Shown piece by piece: positions 32,008 to 41,859 of a stretch of 59,130 nt of DNA (position 1 is the stretch's first letter; every line of letters begins with the position of its first letter). Below the pieces are notes generated by a model. It was not told the origin of the DNA. It saw nothing but the letters and a program-made list of their open reading frames with translations, and searched no databases. The position numbers and the translations under genes are program-made. The stretch lies in contig JAEWOS010000013.1 in the NCBI GenBank assembly GCA_023460855.1, forward strand, positions 1 to 59,130, given 5' to 3'. The stretch is from Bacteroidota bacterium. GTDB taxonomy: Bacteria; Bacteroidota; Bacteroidia; Flavobacteriales; Weeksellaceae.

Positions 32008-34239
32008 ATGAAAAAATTCTACAGTAAGCCTTTCAGATGGCAGAAAGGAATTCAGAAAGCCGGCATGGTTGCTTTAATCATGTTTGGAGGCTTTGGAGCC
32101 ATCAACGCACAGGTATCCGACTACGTTTTTTCGCAGAACAGCGGTACATTTACCAGCGTTGCCACAACCGGAACCCTGGTTGCAGGAAGTGACGCAACAG
32201 CAACCACAACTTACGATAGTGGGGGTTGGGATATTACCATTCCGTTCACGTTTAACTTCAATGGAGTTAATTATACCAATATCTACGTGAATGCAAACGG
32301 CGGTGCAACATTTGGAACAACTACCAGTACATCTTCTGCAGTGATCAGTGCATCTACTGCCTATGATGGTGCAATTGGAGTAATGAACAGGGATTTATGG
32401 GGAGCTTTTGTAACATCCGGTGTTACAACTTCCGGATCAAACATAATTACCAATGTCGCAGCATTTGACGGACTGGAAGTAGGAAAACTGCTAAATACGG
32501 CAAATGGAATTCCTGCTGGTGCAACTGTAACTGCTTTTGATCCTGCAGCAGGAACAATTACCATGTCGGCGAACGCTACTTCAAGTTCCACAGCGGCGAA
32601 TGTTCGTTGGGGTAGTGGTAAAGTGGTTACCGCAGTAGAAGGTACTGCACCAAACAGAACTTTCGTAATCGAATGGTACGGATATAATGATTATTCTACT
32701 ACAGCTTCAGGCTCAAACTTTTTGAACTTTCAGCTAAGACTTGCTGAAACCACTAATGTTGTATCAACAGCGTACGGTCCTTCTAATATTACTGCTACAA
32801 CCGCAAGAACAAACCAGATTGGGCTGCGAGGTAACACGAATGCGGATTTCAACAACAGAATGAACACGATTTCTGATCCATGGACAGCTACTACTGCCGG
32901 AACTGCAAATAATTCAACTGTTTCGAGAAATAATACTGTTTATCCTCCGGCAGGTCTTACATTTATCTGGACACCGCCGAGCTGTGTAGCACCAGGAGGA
33001 GTTAATTCTACTGCACAAACGCCAAACAGTATCACGCTGAGCTGGACGGCATCACCGTCAACAGTAGGAAACGGTTACACTGTGTATTATAATACTACAG
33101 GAGTTCCGCCAACATCCACAACGGTTCTTGATCCTACCAACTCTCAGACAGTAATGGGAACTACGGCAACTTTCACCGGCTTAAATCCGGGTACGGTATA
33201 TTATTTCTGGGTGAGAGCCAACTGTGCTACAAACGATATAAGCCAGTGGTCGGCAATGATGGGCCAGAGTACAAACTGCCTTCCTCCGACTGTTGCGACA
33301 ACTGGCCAGACAGTTTGTTCGGGTTATAGTGCAACACTAAACGCTGGTTCCACCTCAGCAGGTGCAACTTTTGAATGGTTTGATGCTGCAACCGGTGGAA
33401 CATCTCTGGGTACCGGAGCAAGCTACACTACACCTGTACTTACTACAACTACAGATTACTGGGTAACTGCAAGTACCGGAACAACTGCAAGTGTTGGTAA
33501 GACAGCAATTGAAAGTGGAGCTAGTGGAACCGGAGGAAGTGCATCATCTTATATCAATTTTACAGCACATTCAGATTTCATTCTACAAACTGTTGATATT
33601 TTTCCATATTCCTCTACTGATGGCACTGCAGGAACAATTACGATAGAATTGCGTACTGCTACCGGTACTGCAATTACTTCCACTACAGTTAATGTAATTG
33701 GGCATAATACCACTGCTACCTCTGTACCACAGACAGTTACTTTAAATTTTCCGATTACCGGAGGACAGAGTTACAGATTGGGGGTTAGTGCGTGGACAGG
33801 CGTTAGTAATATGTTCAGAGACAATTCGAATCTGAATTATCCATATTCACTGCCGGGAGTAGTAGATATTACTTCCAGCAGTTTAGCAGGATACTATTAT
33901 TTCTTCTACAACTGGCAGGTATCCTCTAAATGTGAAAGTGCGAGAACTCTTGTTACAGCAACCGTAAACTCAGATCCAAGCTGTTCTATGGCCACAGTAG
34001 AAGCTGATGCGAAAAATTCTGTTTCAGTTTATCCGAATCCGTTTACTGATGTTCTTAATATCGCTGATGCAGAAGATGTTGCATCCGTTACGGTAACAGA
34101 TATGGCAGGAAGAACCGTTAAGGTTTTCGGCAAAGCAACAGAAGAACTTCACCTTGCTGAACTGAGAGCCGGAATGTATATTATTACTCTGAAAATGAAA
34201 GACGGAAGCAGCAAAGCTGTGAAAGCCATCAAGAGATAA
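32008..34239 (+). CDS. T9SS cargo protein 3 (shorter, single FN3, type A sorting domain)
   Basis: The 743-residue paralogue shares its first 19 residues exactly with cargo 2. Its N-terminal beta domain holds an extra segment of about 60 residues (about 130-200, with VTTSGSNIITNVAAFDG and a hydrophobic Ala/Thr stretch). One FN3 domain follows (from about 325, CVAPGGVNSTAQ), then an Ig-like domain (from about 424), a beta domain and a type A sorting domain (from about 672, VSVYPNPFTDVLNIADAEDV). It lacks the cleaved-adhesin/MAM-like domain and the second FN3, so it looks like a deletion variant of the cargo 1/2 layout. Its sorting domain is closest to that of cargo 4. Confidence 0.9.
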   Translation: MKKFYSKPFRWQKGIQKAGMVALIMFGGFGAINAQVSDYVFSQNSGTFTSVATTGTLVAGSDATATTTYDSGGWDITIPFTFNFNGVNYTNIYVNANGGATFGTTTSTSSAVISASTAYDGAIGVMNRDLWGAFVTSGVTTSGSNIITNVAAFDGLEVGKLLNTANGIPAGATVTAFDPAAGTITMSANATSSSTAANVRWGSGKVVTAVEGTAPNRTFVIEWYGYNDYSTTASGSNFLNFQLRLAETTNVVSTAYGPSNITATTARTNQIGLRGNTNADFNNRMNTISDPWTATTAGTANNSTVSRNNTVYPPAGLTFIWTPPSCVAPGGVNSTAQTPNSITLSWTASPSTVGNGYTVYYNTTGVPPTSTTVLDPTNSQTVMGTTATFTGLNPGTVYYFWVRANCATNDISQWSAMMGQSTNCLPPTVATTGQTVCSGYSATLNAGSTSAGATFEWFDAATGGTSLGTGASYTTPVLTTTTDYWVTASTGTTASVGKTAIESGASGTGGSASSYINFTAHSDFILQTVDIFPYSSTDGTAGTITIELRTATGTAITSTTVNVIGHNTTATSVPQTVTLNFPITGGQSYRLGVSAWTGVSNMFRDNSNLNYPYSLPGVVDITSSSLAGYYYFFYNWQVSSKCESARTLVTATVNSDPSCSMATVEADAKNSVSVYPNPFTDVLNIADAEDVASVTVTDMAGRTVKVFGKATEELHLAELRAGMYIITLKMKDGSSKAVKAIKR

Positions 34240-34264
34240 TTTCTAACCTGAATTTAACAGAAGA

Positions 34265-34290
34265 GCGCCGCATTTTATGCGGCGTTTTTT
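34265..34290 (+). terminator. Terminator after cargo gene 3
   Basis: CGCCGCA and TGCGGCG pair around TTTTA, followed by six T. Confidence 0.85.
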
Positions 34291-34377
34291 GTACGTTTTA
34301 ATTAATTAAAATTATCTTATTTATGCTTTTCATGTTTATTTTCCAGTAAAATGCTTTCTTTTTTGCCCAATGTTTAC

Positions 34378-34385
34378 TATTTTTG
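34378..34385 (+). promoter_or_regulatory. -7 box of cargo gene 4
   Basis: TATTTTTG fits TAnnTTTG and lies 26 bases before the chosen ATG at 34412. Confidence 0.6.
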
Positions 34386-34411
34386 AGAGGCTATTAACAA
34401 AATTTAACAAT

Positions 34412-37135
34412 ATGAAGAAACTTTTACTCGTGTGTATGATGGCCCTTGGTATCGGATCATATGCACAGACAACAGTTACAATTGGTACCGGCACGACTGC
34501 AACTTCCGGAACGAATGGTACACCAATTTACCGTTCTTCCGCCTCCAGTTCGTTTAATTATTCTCAAAGTGTTCAGCTGCTTACAGCAGCAGATATGGCA
34601 GCTGCCGGAATCCCTCCCGGAGCAACTATTACAAAAATTGCATACTATAAGACGAATGCTGAGACTTTAACGGCGGGCAGAACTGCGACGATGAATTTGT
34701 TTATGAAAAATTCTTCGGCTACAGCACTTAACAACAGTACAAATTTTGCAACCTGGACGACGGGCTCTACAAATGTGTACAGTAACACAACTTTCGGCAG
34801 TGCTGCAACAGATCTGCCTGCGGCGGCCGGTTGGGTAGAGTTTACTCTTTCGACTCCGTTTCTCTATTCCGGCGGATCTTTGGAAACGGCACTGGACTGG
34901 GAAATAAATACCGGAACAGGAAATCCTTCTACAGGTGCATTTTCGTGGCAGTACACTACAGCAACCGCCAATCAGGCTGCAGGAACATCATCAAGTACAC
35001 CCATTACTGGTAACCTTTCTACTGCAAATGCAAGAATTTACAATACACAGCTAACCTATACGGTAGTTGCCTGCAGCGGAACTCCGGCACCAGGAAATAC
35101 GCTTTCATCAGGTACACCAACCTGTCCCGGAGATTACAGCACTACTCTTACTGTACAGAATGCTACACCGGGCAGTGGCGTAACTTATCAGTGGTATCAG
35201 AACGGAACAGCAATTGCCGGTGCAACTTCAGCATCTTACACGACGGATGTATCTGCTGCTGACAGTTTTTATGTGGCAGTAACATGCGGCGGAATCACAA
35301 CTAATTCAACTCCTGTTACGGTTACTGCTCCTTTGACTGCGTTTGTTCCAACTTACACCAACGACTTCACTACGTTTCCTGGAACCTGCTGGTCAACAGC
35401 AAGTGGAGGTACACCTGTAACCGGTCCTACAGCAACAACCGGAACAACTTACTGGACTGCTGATGGTTTCCTTAACAGCGGATCAACCGGTGCTGCGAAA
35501 ATTAATCTTTATAACATCAACAGAACGGGTTGGCTTATTTCCCCGGTAATTAATCTGTCAGCCGGAGGTTACAGAGTGGAATTCGATTATGGTGTTACTG
35601 ATTATGCCAATACGGATCCAATTACTGCTATGGGATCAGATGACATTGTAAACTTCCTAATCTCAACTGACGGAGGGACAACGTGGACTGTTCTGCAGAC
35701 ATGGGATGCGAATAACACTCCAACAAATACTTCCACTACCTATAGTTATATTATCCCGGCATCGTCTTCTGTTGCCAATGCGAAGTTCGCTTTCTACGCA
35801 ACCGACGGAACTGTGAACGATGTACCGGATTATGAGTTTTTTGTTGATAATTTCATCGTGGAAACGGTACCGACTTGTATTGAGCCTACAGCAGTTACTG
35901 TAACTGGCCAAACAAGTTCTTCCGGAACTTTAACGTGGACGGCGCCTGTAACGACGGGAGCTCCACCATTGAATTATACGGTTTATTATAACACAACCGG
36001 AACAGCTCCGACTGCAACTACCGTACTGGATGGAACCAACTCTACAGTGATCACAGGAACAACGGGTACAATTACAGGGCTTACGCCTTCAACAACTTAT
36101 TACGTTTGGATCCGTACGAACTGTACAGCAACTGATATCAGCGCATGGACACCAAATTCCGTAACATTTATTACTGATTGTCTTGCGCCTGCAGTATTAA
36201 CGGTAACCGGTCAGACAGTTTGTGTAAATAATCCGGCAACTCTTGCTGCGACAGCAGACACCGGTGCAATCATCAACTGGTATGATGCAGCTACCGGAGG
36301 AACGCCACTCGCAACCGGAGTTTCATTCACCACACCGTCACTTACAGCTACCACAACTTATTATGTGTCTGCAGCCAATATTATCAACGGTACTGTTGGT
36401 CCGCTGAATCCTGCTGCAGTAGGTGCAACCAGTGCAACGAATTTTGCTATTACCACGTACTATCAGGAATTCGATGTTATTCAGCCGACAACTCTGGTAA
36501 GCATTGATGTGTTCCCTGCAAGTACAGTAACAATTGGAACAAATGCTTCAATTGAAATCAGAGACAATACAGGAACAGTTCTGCATACGGTGCCGTATAC
36601 TGTTGCAGTGAATGATGGTACAACAGCTCAAACGGTTCCAATTAATTTCCAGCTTGCCGTTGGTACAGATTACAGAATCGGACAGGGAGTTGGCGGAAAT
36701 ATTAATCTCACTAGAAGCACGTCAGGAGCTACATATCCTTACACATCCAGTTCGATTAACATTACTGGAAACAACTTTGACCCTGCTTACTGGTATTATA
36801 TTTATAACTGGAACTTCACAGAAGGTTGTGAAAGTGCACGTACACCTGTAACTGCTACCGTGAACTCAGATCCAAGCTGTTCTATGGCTACAGTAGAAAC
36901 TGATGCGAAAGATTCGGTTTCTGTTTATCCGAATCCGTTTACTGATGTTCTGAACATCGCTGATGCAGAAGATGTTGCATCTGTTACGGTAACAGATATG
37001 GCAGGAAGAACCGTTAAGGTATTCGGCAAAGCGACAGAAGAACTTCACCTTGCTGAACTGAGAGCCGGAATGTATATTATTACTCTGAAAATGAAAGACG
37101 GAAGCAGCAAAGCTGTGAAAGCCATTAAGAGATAA
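34412..37135 (+). CDS. T9SS cargo protein 4 (Ig-like, choice-of-anchor-type, FN3, type A sorting domain)
   Basis: The 907-residue protein has a different N-terminus from cargos 1-3. A short signal peptide (about 1-19, ending GSYAQ) is followed by a beta domain (about 20-215) shared only with cargo 5. Then come an Ig-like domain (from about 239, CPGDYSTTLTVQ), a cleaved-adhesin or choice-of-anchor-like domain (from about 315, YTNDFTTFPGTCW), an FN3 (from about 489), a CHU_C-type Ig-like domain (from about 589), a beta domain and a type A sorting domain (from about 838) nearly identical to that of cargo 3. ATG 34412 was preferred because the upstream frame overlaps the -7 box. Surface protein; ligand unknown. 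Confidence 0.9.
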   Translation: MKKLLLVCMMALGIGSYAQTTVTIGTGTTATSGTNGTPIYRSSASSSFNYSQSVQLLTAADMAAAGIPPGATITKIAYYKTNAETLTAGRTATMNLFMKNSSATALNNSTNFATWTTGSTNVYSNTTFGSAATDLPAAAGWVEFTLSTPFLYSGGSLETALDWEINTGTGNPSTGAFSWQYTTATANQAAGTSSSTPITGNLSTANARIYNTQLTYTVVACSGTPAPGNTLSSGTPTCPGDYSTTLTVQNATPGSGVTYQWYQNGTAIAGATSASYTTDVSAADSFYVAVTCGGITTNSTPVTVTAPLTAFVPTYTNDFTTFPGTCWSTASGGTPVTGPTATTGTTYWTADGFLNSGSTGAAKINLYNINRTGWLISPVINLSAGGYRVEFDYGVTDYANTDPITAMGSDDIVNFLISTDGGTTWTVLQTWDANNTPTNTSTTYSYIIPASSSVANAKFAFYATDGTVNDVPDYEFFVDNFIVETVPTCIEPTAVTVTGQTSSSGTLTWTAPVTTGAPPLNYTVYYNTTGTAPTATTVLDGTNSTVITGTTGTITGLTPSTTYYVWIRTNCTATDISAWTPNSVTFITDCLAPAVLTVTGQTVCVNNPATLAATADTGAIINWYDAATGGTPLATGVSFTTPSLTATTTYYVSAANIINGTVGPLNPAAVGATSATNFAITTYYQEFDVIQPTTLVSIDVFPASTVTIGTNASIEIRDNTGTVLHTVPYTVAVNDGTTAQTVPINFQLAVGTDYRIGQGVGGNINLTRSTSGATYPYTSSSINITGNNFDPAYWYYIYNWNFTEGCESARTPVTATVNSDPSCSMATVETDAKDSVSVYPNPFTDVLNIADAEDVASVTVTDMAGRTVKVFGKATEELHLAELRAGMYIITLKMKDGSSKAVKAIKR

Positions 37136-37157
37136 TCTCTAAGAATTTTCTAAATAA

Positions 37158-37189
37158 GGAGCGCCGCAATTTCTGCGGCGCTCTTTTTA
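37158..37189 (+). terminator. Terminator after cargo gene 4
   Basis: GAGCGCCGCA and TGCGGCGCTC are exact complements around a 5-base loop, followed by a T run. Confidence 0.9.
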
Positions 37190-37274
37190 TTACTACAAAC
37201 TGCTGTTTATATCATTTTTTCATTTTTGTTGTAAAATTTTCAGGTAAATCATTTTTTTATTTGGAAATCTTTAT

Positions 37275-37282
37275 TACTTTTG
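37275..37282 (+). promoter_or_regulatory. -7 box of cargo gene 5
   Basis: TACTTTTG fits TAnnTTTG and lies 24 bases before the ATG at 37307. Confidence 0.62.
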
Positions 37283-37306
37283 AAATGCTATTATTAATCC
37301 AATATT

Positions 37307-39751
37307 ATGAAAAAACTTTTACTCGCGTGTATGATCGCTCTTGGCTTGGGAGCACATGCACAAACCACTGTAACAATCGGTACGGGTACGTTATCAACCT
37401 CGGGCACCAATGGTACGCCAATCTACCGCTCTTCCGCAACAAGTTCGTTTAATTATTCGCAAAGTGTACAATTGCTCACTGCCAGTGATCTTGCAGCAGC
37501 CGGTGTGTTGCCGGGAGCAACAATTACGAAAATTGCATATTATAAGGCGAATGCAGAAACCATGGCTGCAGGCAGAACAGCGACCATTAATCTTTACATG
37601 AAAAATTCAGCGCTGACAGCGCTAAACACTACCACCAACTTTGCGGGCTGGACAACAGGATCGACAAATGTTTACAGCAACACTACTTTTGGAAGTGCGG
37701 CCACTGATCTGCCGGCTGCGGCAGGTTGGGTTGAGTTTAACCTCACGACACCTTTTCAATACACAGGAGGATCAATCGAAACTGCTATTGACTGGGCTGT
37801 TAACGCAGGTACGGGTAGTGTGTCCACAGGTGCATTTTCGTGGCAATATACTACTGCAACTTCAGCTCAGGCAGTCGGAACATCCGCTGGCTCGCCACTT
37901 ACAGGAAATTTATCCGGAAGTCAAACCAGATATTATAATACTCAGGTAACTTTTAGTGTTACTGCCTGCAGCGGAAACCCGGCGCCGGGCAACACTTTAT
38001 CTTCGTTCACACCAACGTGTCCGGGAAGTTATCAGACTACTCTTTCCGCCCAGAATCCTACTATCGGAACAGGCGTAACTTATCAATGGTACCATAACGG
38101 AACCGCTATCCCTGGTGCGACTTCGCAATCATATAATGCCACAGTAACCGCTGCGGATTCTTATTATGTAGCTGTAACCTGCGGTGCGAACACAGTAAAT
38201 TCCAATCCAATTACGGTGACGGCACCTGTTTCTACACTGGTTCCGCCTTATACAAATGATTTTACAACGTTCCCGGGCGCATGCTGGACGCAGTCTAACG
38301 GAGGATCTCCGAGTACTGGCCCTGCTCCAACCGGCACAAATTACTGGTTTGATGACGGATTTCTGAATGTCGGAACAACGGGAGCTGCTAAAATTAATCT
38401 GTACAGCACCAACAGAACCGGCTGGCTAATTTCACCTGCCTTCAATCTTACTGCAGGCGGTTACAGGGTTAAATTTGATTACGGTTTAACTGACTATGCT
38501 GCTACAGGACCTTCTGGTATGGGTGCTGATGATGTTATTAATTTTCTTATTTCTACAAATGGCGGCACCAGCTGGACAGTATTAGAAACATGGAATGCTG
38601 CGAATACTCCATCAAACAGTTCTAATATTTACTCACATGTTATTCCTGCAGGTTCGTCTGTGAATGATGTGAAATTCGCGTTTTACGGATCAGATGGAAC
38701 AGTATCTGACAGTTTTGATTATGAGTTTTTTGTTGACAATTTTGTGATAGAAGCGGTTCCTTCATGTTTAGAACCAACGCAGGTCACAGTAACAGGAAAT
38801 ACAACAAATTCTGTAAGTCTGTCATGGCAGGCACCAACTCCGGCGCCGGCAAACGGATATACTGTTTATTATAGTACTACCAATACTGCACCTACGGCAA
38901 GTACAGTACTTAATGCCTCAAACTCTGTTACCAGTACAACTACTACTGCGACAATTAATGGTCTTACAGCTGAAACGACATATTATTTCTGGGTAAGATC
39001 TGAATGCGGAGCGACCGGTACAAGTCCTTGGGTTGGTCCATATTCAGCCTACACGGGTTACTGTCAGCCTGCACCTTCAAGTGTGGATGACCTGGGTATT
39101 ACAAATGTAACGTTTGGAAACGCTCCTAATATTGTGAATAATTCGACAGGAGCCGAGCAGGGAAATTACGGTAACTATTCTAATATGATCGGCAATGTTG
39201 AAACGGGAGTCGCTACGGCTGTTGACATCACGTATGAAACAGGATATATTTACAATACTAAAATTTGGGTTGATCTCAATAACAACCTGACATTCGAAGC
39301 CAGTGAAGAACTGTATTCAGGTGCATCTACCTCTGCTAGCCCAACAGTTTTGGCTGCATCAATCACTGTTCCTGCTGGTACACCTCCAGGAAACTACAGA
39401 ATGAGAATCGGAGGAACCTGGGATGTTATACCAACTGTTTGCTATACAGGTGCTTATGGATCTTTCGAAGACTATACTATTAATGTTGTTACTGCACAGA
39501 TGAGCACCACCGAAGTTGACGGTAAGAACGCAATCACGCTTTATCCGAATCCTTTCACAGATTTTGTGACTATCGATAAAGCAAACGAAGTGAAAGCTGT
39601 AACAGTTTTTGATGTATCCGGAAGAATGGTGAAGAAAGTAGCTAAAATCGAAGAGAAAATCAATACTTCTGATCTGCAGACTGGTATGTATGTTTTCCGA
39701 ATTGAAATGAAAGACGGATCTGTGAAAACAGTGAAAGCAATCAAGAGATAG
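37307..39751 (+). CDS. T9SS cargo protein 5 (Ig-like, FN3, GEVED, type A sorting domain)
   Basis: The 814-residue protein is paralogous to cargo 4 over its first 560 residues: signal peptide ending AHAQ, shared beta domain, Ig-like domain from about 238, choice-of-anchor-like domain from about 314 and FN3 from about 487. It then differs. In place of the CHU_C-type Ig domain it has a GEVED domain (about 584-730), with CQPAPSSVDDLGITNVTFG, KIWVDLNNNLTFEASEELYSG and GAYGSFEDYTINV. The type A sorting domain (from about 743, ITLYPNPFTDFVTIDKANEV) is more diverged than those of the other four genes. It is the last member of the tandem cluster. Confidence 0.9.
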   Translation: MKKLLLACMIALGLGAHAQTTVTIGTGTLSTSGTNGTPIYRSSATSSFNYSQSVQLLTASDLAAAGVLPGATITKIAYYKANAETMAAGRTATINLYMKNSALTALNTTTNFAGWTTGSTNVYSNTTFGSAATDLPAAAGWVEFNLTTPFQYTGGSIETAIDWAVNAGTGSVSTGAFSWQYTTATSAQAVGTSAGSPLTGNLSGSQTRYYNTQVTFSVTACSGNPAPGNTLSSFTPTCPGSYQTTLSAQNPTIGTGVTYQWYHNGTAIPGATSQSYNATVTAADSYYVAVTCGANTVNSNPITVTAPVSTLVPPYTNDFTTFPGACWTQSNGGSPSTGPAPTGTNYWFDDGFLNVGTTGAAKINLYSTNRTGWLISPAFNLTAGGYRVKFDYGLTDYAATGPSGMGADDVINFLISTNGGTSWTVLETWNAANTPSNSSNIYSHVIPAGSSVNDVKFAFYGSDGTVSDSFDYEFFVDNFVIEAVPSCLEPTQVTVTGNTTNSVSLSWQAPTPAPANGYTVYYSTTNTAPTASTVLNASNSVTSTTTTATINGLTAETTYYFWVRSECGATGTSPWVGPYSAYTGYCQPAPSSVDDLGITNVTFGNAPNIVNNSTGAEQGNYGNYSNMIGNVETGVATAVDITYETGYIYNTKIWVDLNNNLTFEASEELYSGASTSASPTVLAASITVPAGTPPGNYRMRIGGTWDVIPTVCYTGAYGSFEDYTINVVTAQMSTTEVDGKNAITLYPNPFTDFVTIDKANEVKAVTVFDVSGRMVKKVAKIEEKINTSDLQTGMYVFRIEMKDGSVKTVKAIKR

Positions 39752-39773
39752 TTAATCTCCTAATATTATTTAT

Positions 39774-39803
39774 GGAAGGCAGTTCGCAAGAGCTGCCTTT
39801 TTT
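39774..39803 (+). terminator. Terminator after cargo gene 5
   Basis: AAGGCAGTTC pairs with GAGCTGCCTT with one difference around a 4-base loop, followed by a T run. Confidence 0.82.
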
Positions 39804-39867
39804 ATTTGGTAATTTCGAAATGCTTGTCAAACATTTATGAACTGCATATGAATTCTTTGAAAAACGC

Positions 39868-39907
39868 GGAAACTTTTTTTGTTTTTTAGTTTCCTTTTGT
39901 ATCTTTG
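39868..39907 (+). promoter_or_regulatory. Efflux operon promoter with candidate TetR operator
   Basis: GGAAACT (39868-39874) and AGTTTCC (39888-39894) are exact inverted repeats spanning the -33 region. The -7 box TATCTTTG lies at 39900-39907, 19 bases before the tetR ATG. TGTATC (39899-39904) and GATACA (39921-39926) form a second, shorter inverted pair over the -7 box and start codon. TetR-family repressors usually bind palindromes in their own promoter. Confidence 0.55.
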
Positions 39908-39925
39908 CATCCGAAAAAATGATAC

Positions 39926-40519
39926 ATGGATAAAGCATTTTTAGAAAAAGTGGTGGATCTCTTCATAGAAAACGGCGCAAAAACCGTGACTATGGATGAT
40001 GTCGCCCGCGAATTCGGGATGTCCAAAAAAACCCTTTACCAGAAGTATAAAAACAAGGAAGCGCTGCTGGAAGATGTACTTACATTCAAACTGAATGAAG
40101 TAATTGAAAAGCTGCAGCAACTTGATGCCACGATTGAAAATGCCGTAGAAAGGATGTTCTGTCGCGATGAACATATCGAAAGGGCAGTACAGTCTAACAA
40201 TTCCCTTCTGATCCGGCAACTGATCCGGTATTATCCTTCGATATTCAACCGCCACATGTTGCAGTTCTCAGAAAAATTTGCAGATGTGATGGTACATAAT
40301 ATTGAAAGAGGCAGAGCTCAGGGTTATTACAGACCCGATTTCGATGCAAAAATTTACGCGAAAATTTTCTTTCTTCTGGTGATGTCCTATGAAAGTTCAC
40401 CATTCCTTGATACCGCGCAGATTGAAAAGGAATATTACAACAATGAAGCGATGATGTTTTATATGAATGCCATCACTACCGAGAAAGGAAAAGAATTTTT
40501 AAAAAAGTATAATAGTTAA
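39926..40519 (+). CDS. TetR/AcrR-family transcriptional repressor
   Basis: The 197-residue protein has an N-terminal TetR helix-turn-helix (about 5-55): FIENGAKTVTMDDVAREFGMSKKTLYQKYKNKEAL. The all-helical C-terminal domain is where such regulators bind ligand and dimerise. As the first gene of a tetR-tolC-adaptor-RND operon with 4-base gaps, it most likely represses this efflux operon and responds to an efflux substrate or membrane stress. Two inverted repeats over its promoter are candidate operators. The layout is standard for Bacteroidota efflux operons. Confidence 0.92.
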   Translation: MDKAFLEKVVDLFIENGAKTVTMDDVAREFGMSKKTLYQKYKNKEALLEDVLTFKLNEVIEKLQQLDATIENAVERMFCRDEHIERAVQSNNSLLIRQLIRYYPSIFNRHMLQFSEKFADVMVHNIERGRAQGYYRPDFDAKIYAKIFFLLVMSYESSPFLDTAQIEKEYYNNEAMMFYMNAITTEKGKEFLKKYNS

Positions 40520-40523
40520 GATA

Positions 40524-41855
40524 ATGAAGAAATTATTATTTGGCTTTGCATTGTGTGGAGGACTGCTCTACGGCCAGGATGTGAGACTGCTAACCTTGCC
40601 GGAAGCTATTTCGTACGCGCTGGAACATAAGGCAGAAGCAGAGAAGGCAAGGCTCGACATCCGGAAAGGTGATGCGCAGATTGCTGAGGTGAAAGCCAAT
40701 GCATATCCCAACCTGAGCTTCAACAGCAATACTTCATATAATCCATTGCTGCAGGAAACGGTTCTTCCGGGTGAAATGTTTGGAGTGCCGGGACAGCAGG
40801 TGAAAGTAGCGTTCGGACAGAAATGGACGACAAGTAACATGCTTCAGCTGCAGCAGGTGCTGTTCAACCAGTCGGTTTTTACAGGTTTAAAAGCTGCCCG
40901 TTCCACGAAAGAATTTTATCTGATAAATGCTCAGCTTACAGAAGAGCAGATTATCGAGAACGTAGCGAATGCCTACTTTCAGGTTTATCAGGCAGAGCAG
41001 ATGCTGGAAAATGCGCAAAGCAATCTGAATATTACCAATCAGACCATTAAAATTATCAAAGGTCTTTATGATGCCGGTTTAGCCAGAAAAATTGATTACG
41101 ACAGGGTAGTAGTAGCCCGAAATAATGTGAATTCCGGAGTTCAGCAACTGGAAAATGCAGTTGATCTTTCCGAAAATGCATTAAAATTCATGATCGGAAT
41201 GCCAATGAATCAGGAAATTGAACTTCCTGAAGAAACGTTTGATCCGGCAATACTTCCTGATCGTGATGCCAATTTCTCCGAAAGAACAGAAATGAGGCTC
41301 ATGAATAAGCAGATCGAACTTCTGGAATGGCAGAGAAAAGCTTCTGAAGCTGAATACTATCCAACAGTAGCATTATCTGCAAATTATGGATTTCTGGGAC
41401 AGGGACAAAGGTTTCCGTTTACGAACGGAAAAAATGACGGCGTATTCTGGTCCGATCTGTCATCAATCGCTCTGAATATTAATGTTCCGATTTTTAACGG
41501 ATTCGCGACGAGATCCAGAATTCAGCTGAACCAAATCGAAATAGAAAAAGCGCAGGCAGATCTCAGAGAGACTCAGCTCGGATTAGATCTGGCGCATGCA
41601 AACGCGATTACGCAACTGGAAAATAATACCACAATGATTGCCATGCAGGAGGAAAACGTAAAACTTGCAGAGCAGGTTCTTTCCAATACAAGAAGCAATT
41701 ATCAGCACGGTTTGGCAACTTTAAATGACATTCTTGATGCAGAACGCGACCTTACCGATGCTAAAAATAACCTTACAACCGCAAAACTAGATTATAAACT
41801 TGCAGAAATCAATCTGTTGAAATCGCAGGGAAAACTAAGAACCTTAAACAATTAA
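40524..41855 (+). CDS. TolC-family outer-membrane efflux protein
   Basis: The 443-residue protein has a signal peptide (about 1-18, ending LYGQ). Two helical repeats typical of the OEP/TolC family follow, with EEQIIENVANAYFQVYQAEQMLENAQSNL and, in the second half, LEWQRKASEAEYYPTVALSANYGFLG. It should form the trimeric outer-membrane and periplasmic channel of the tripartite pump. It lies 4 bases after tetR and 4 bases before the adaptor gene, so the operon is tightly coupled. Confidence 0.93.
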   Translation: MKKLLFGFALCGGLLYGQDVRLLTLPEAISYALEHKAEAEKARLDIRKGDAQIAEVKANAYPNLSFNSNTSYNPLLQETVLPGEMFGVPGQQVKVAFGQKWTTSNMLQLQQVLFNQSVFTGLKAARSTKEFYLINAQLTEEQIIENVANAYFQVYQAEQMLENAQSNLNITNQTIKIIKGLYDAGLARKIDYDRVVVARNNVNSGVQQLENAVDLSENALKFMIGMPMNQEIELPEETFDPAILPDRDANFSERTEMRLMNKQIELLEWQRKASEAEYYPTVALSANYGFLGQGQRFPFTNGKNDGVFWSDLSSIALNINVPIFNGFATRSRIQLNQIEIEKAQADLRETQLGLDLAHANAITQLENNTTMIAMQEENVKLAEQVLSNTRSNYQHGLATLNDILDAERDLTDAKNNLTTAKLDYKLAEINLLKSQGKLRTLNN

Positions 41856-41859
41856 TCCA

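Noticed and set aside
25812..39751. Polysaccharide utilisation locus
   Set aside because: No SusC/SusD pair or glycoside hydrolase is present; the proteins consist of adhesion-type domains with sorting signals.
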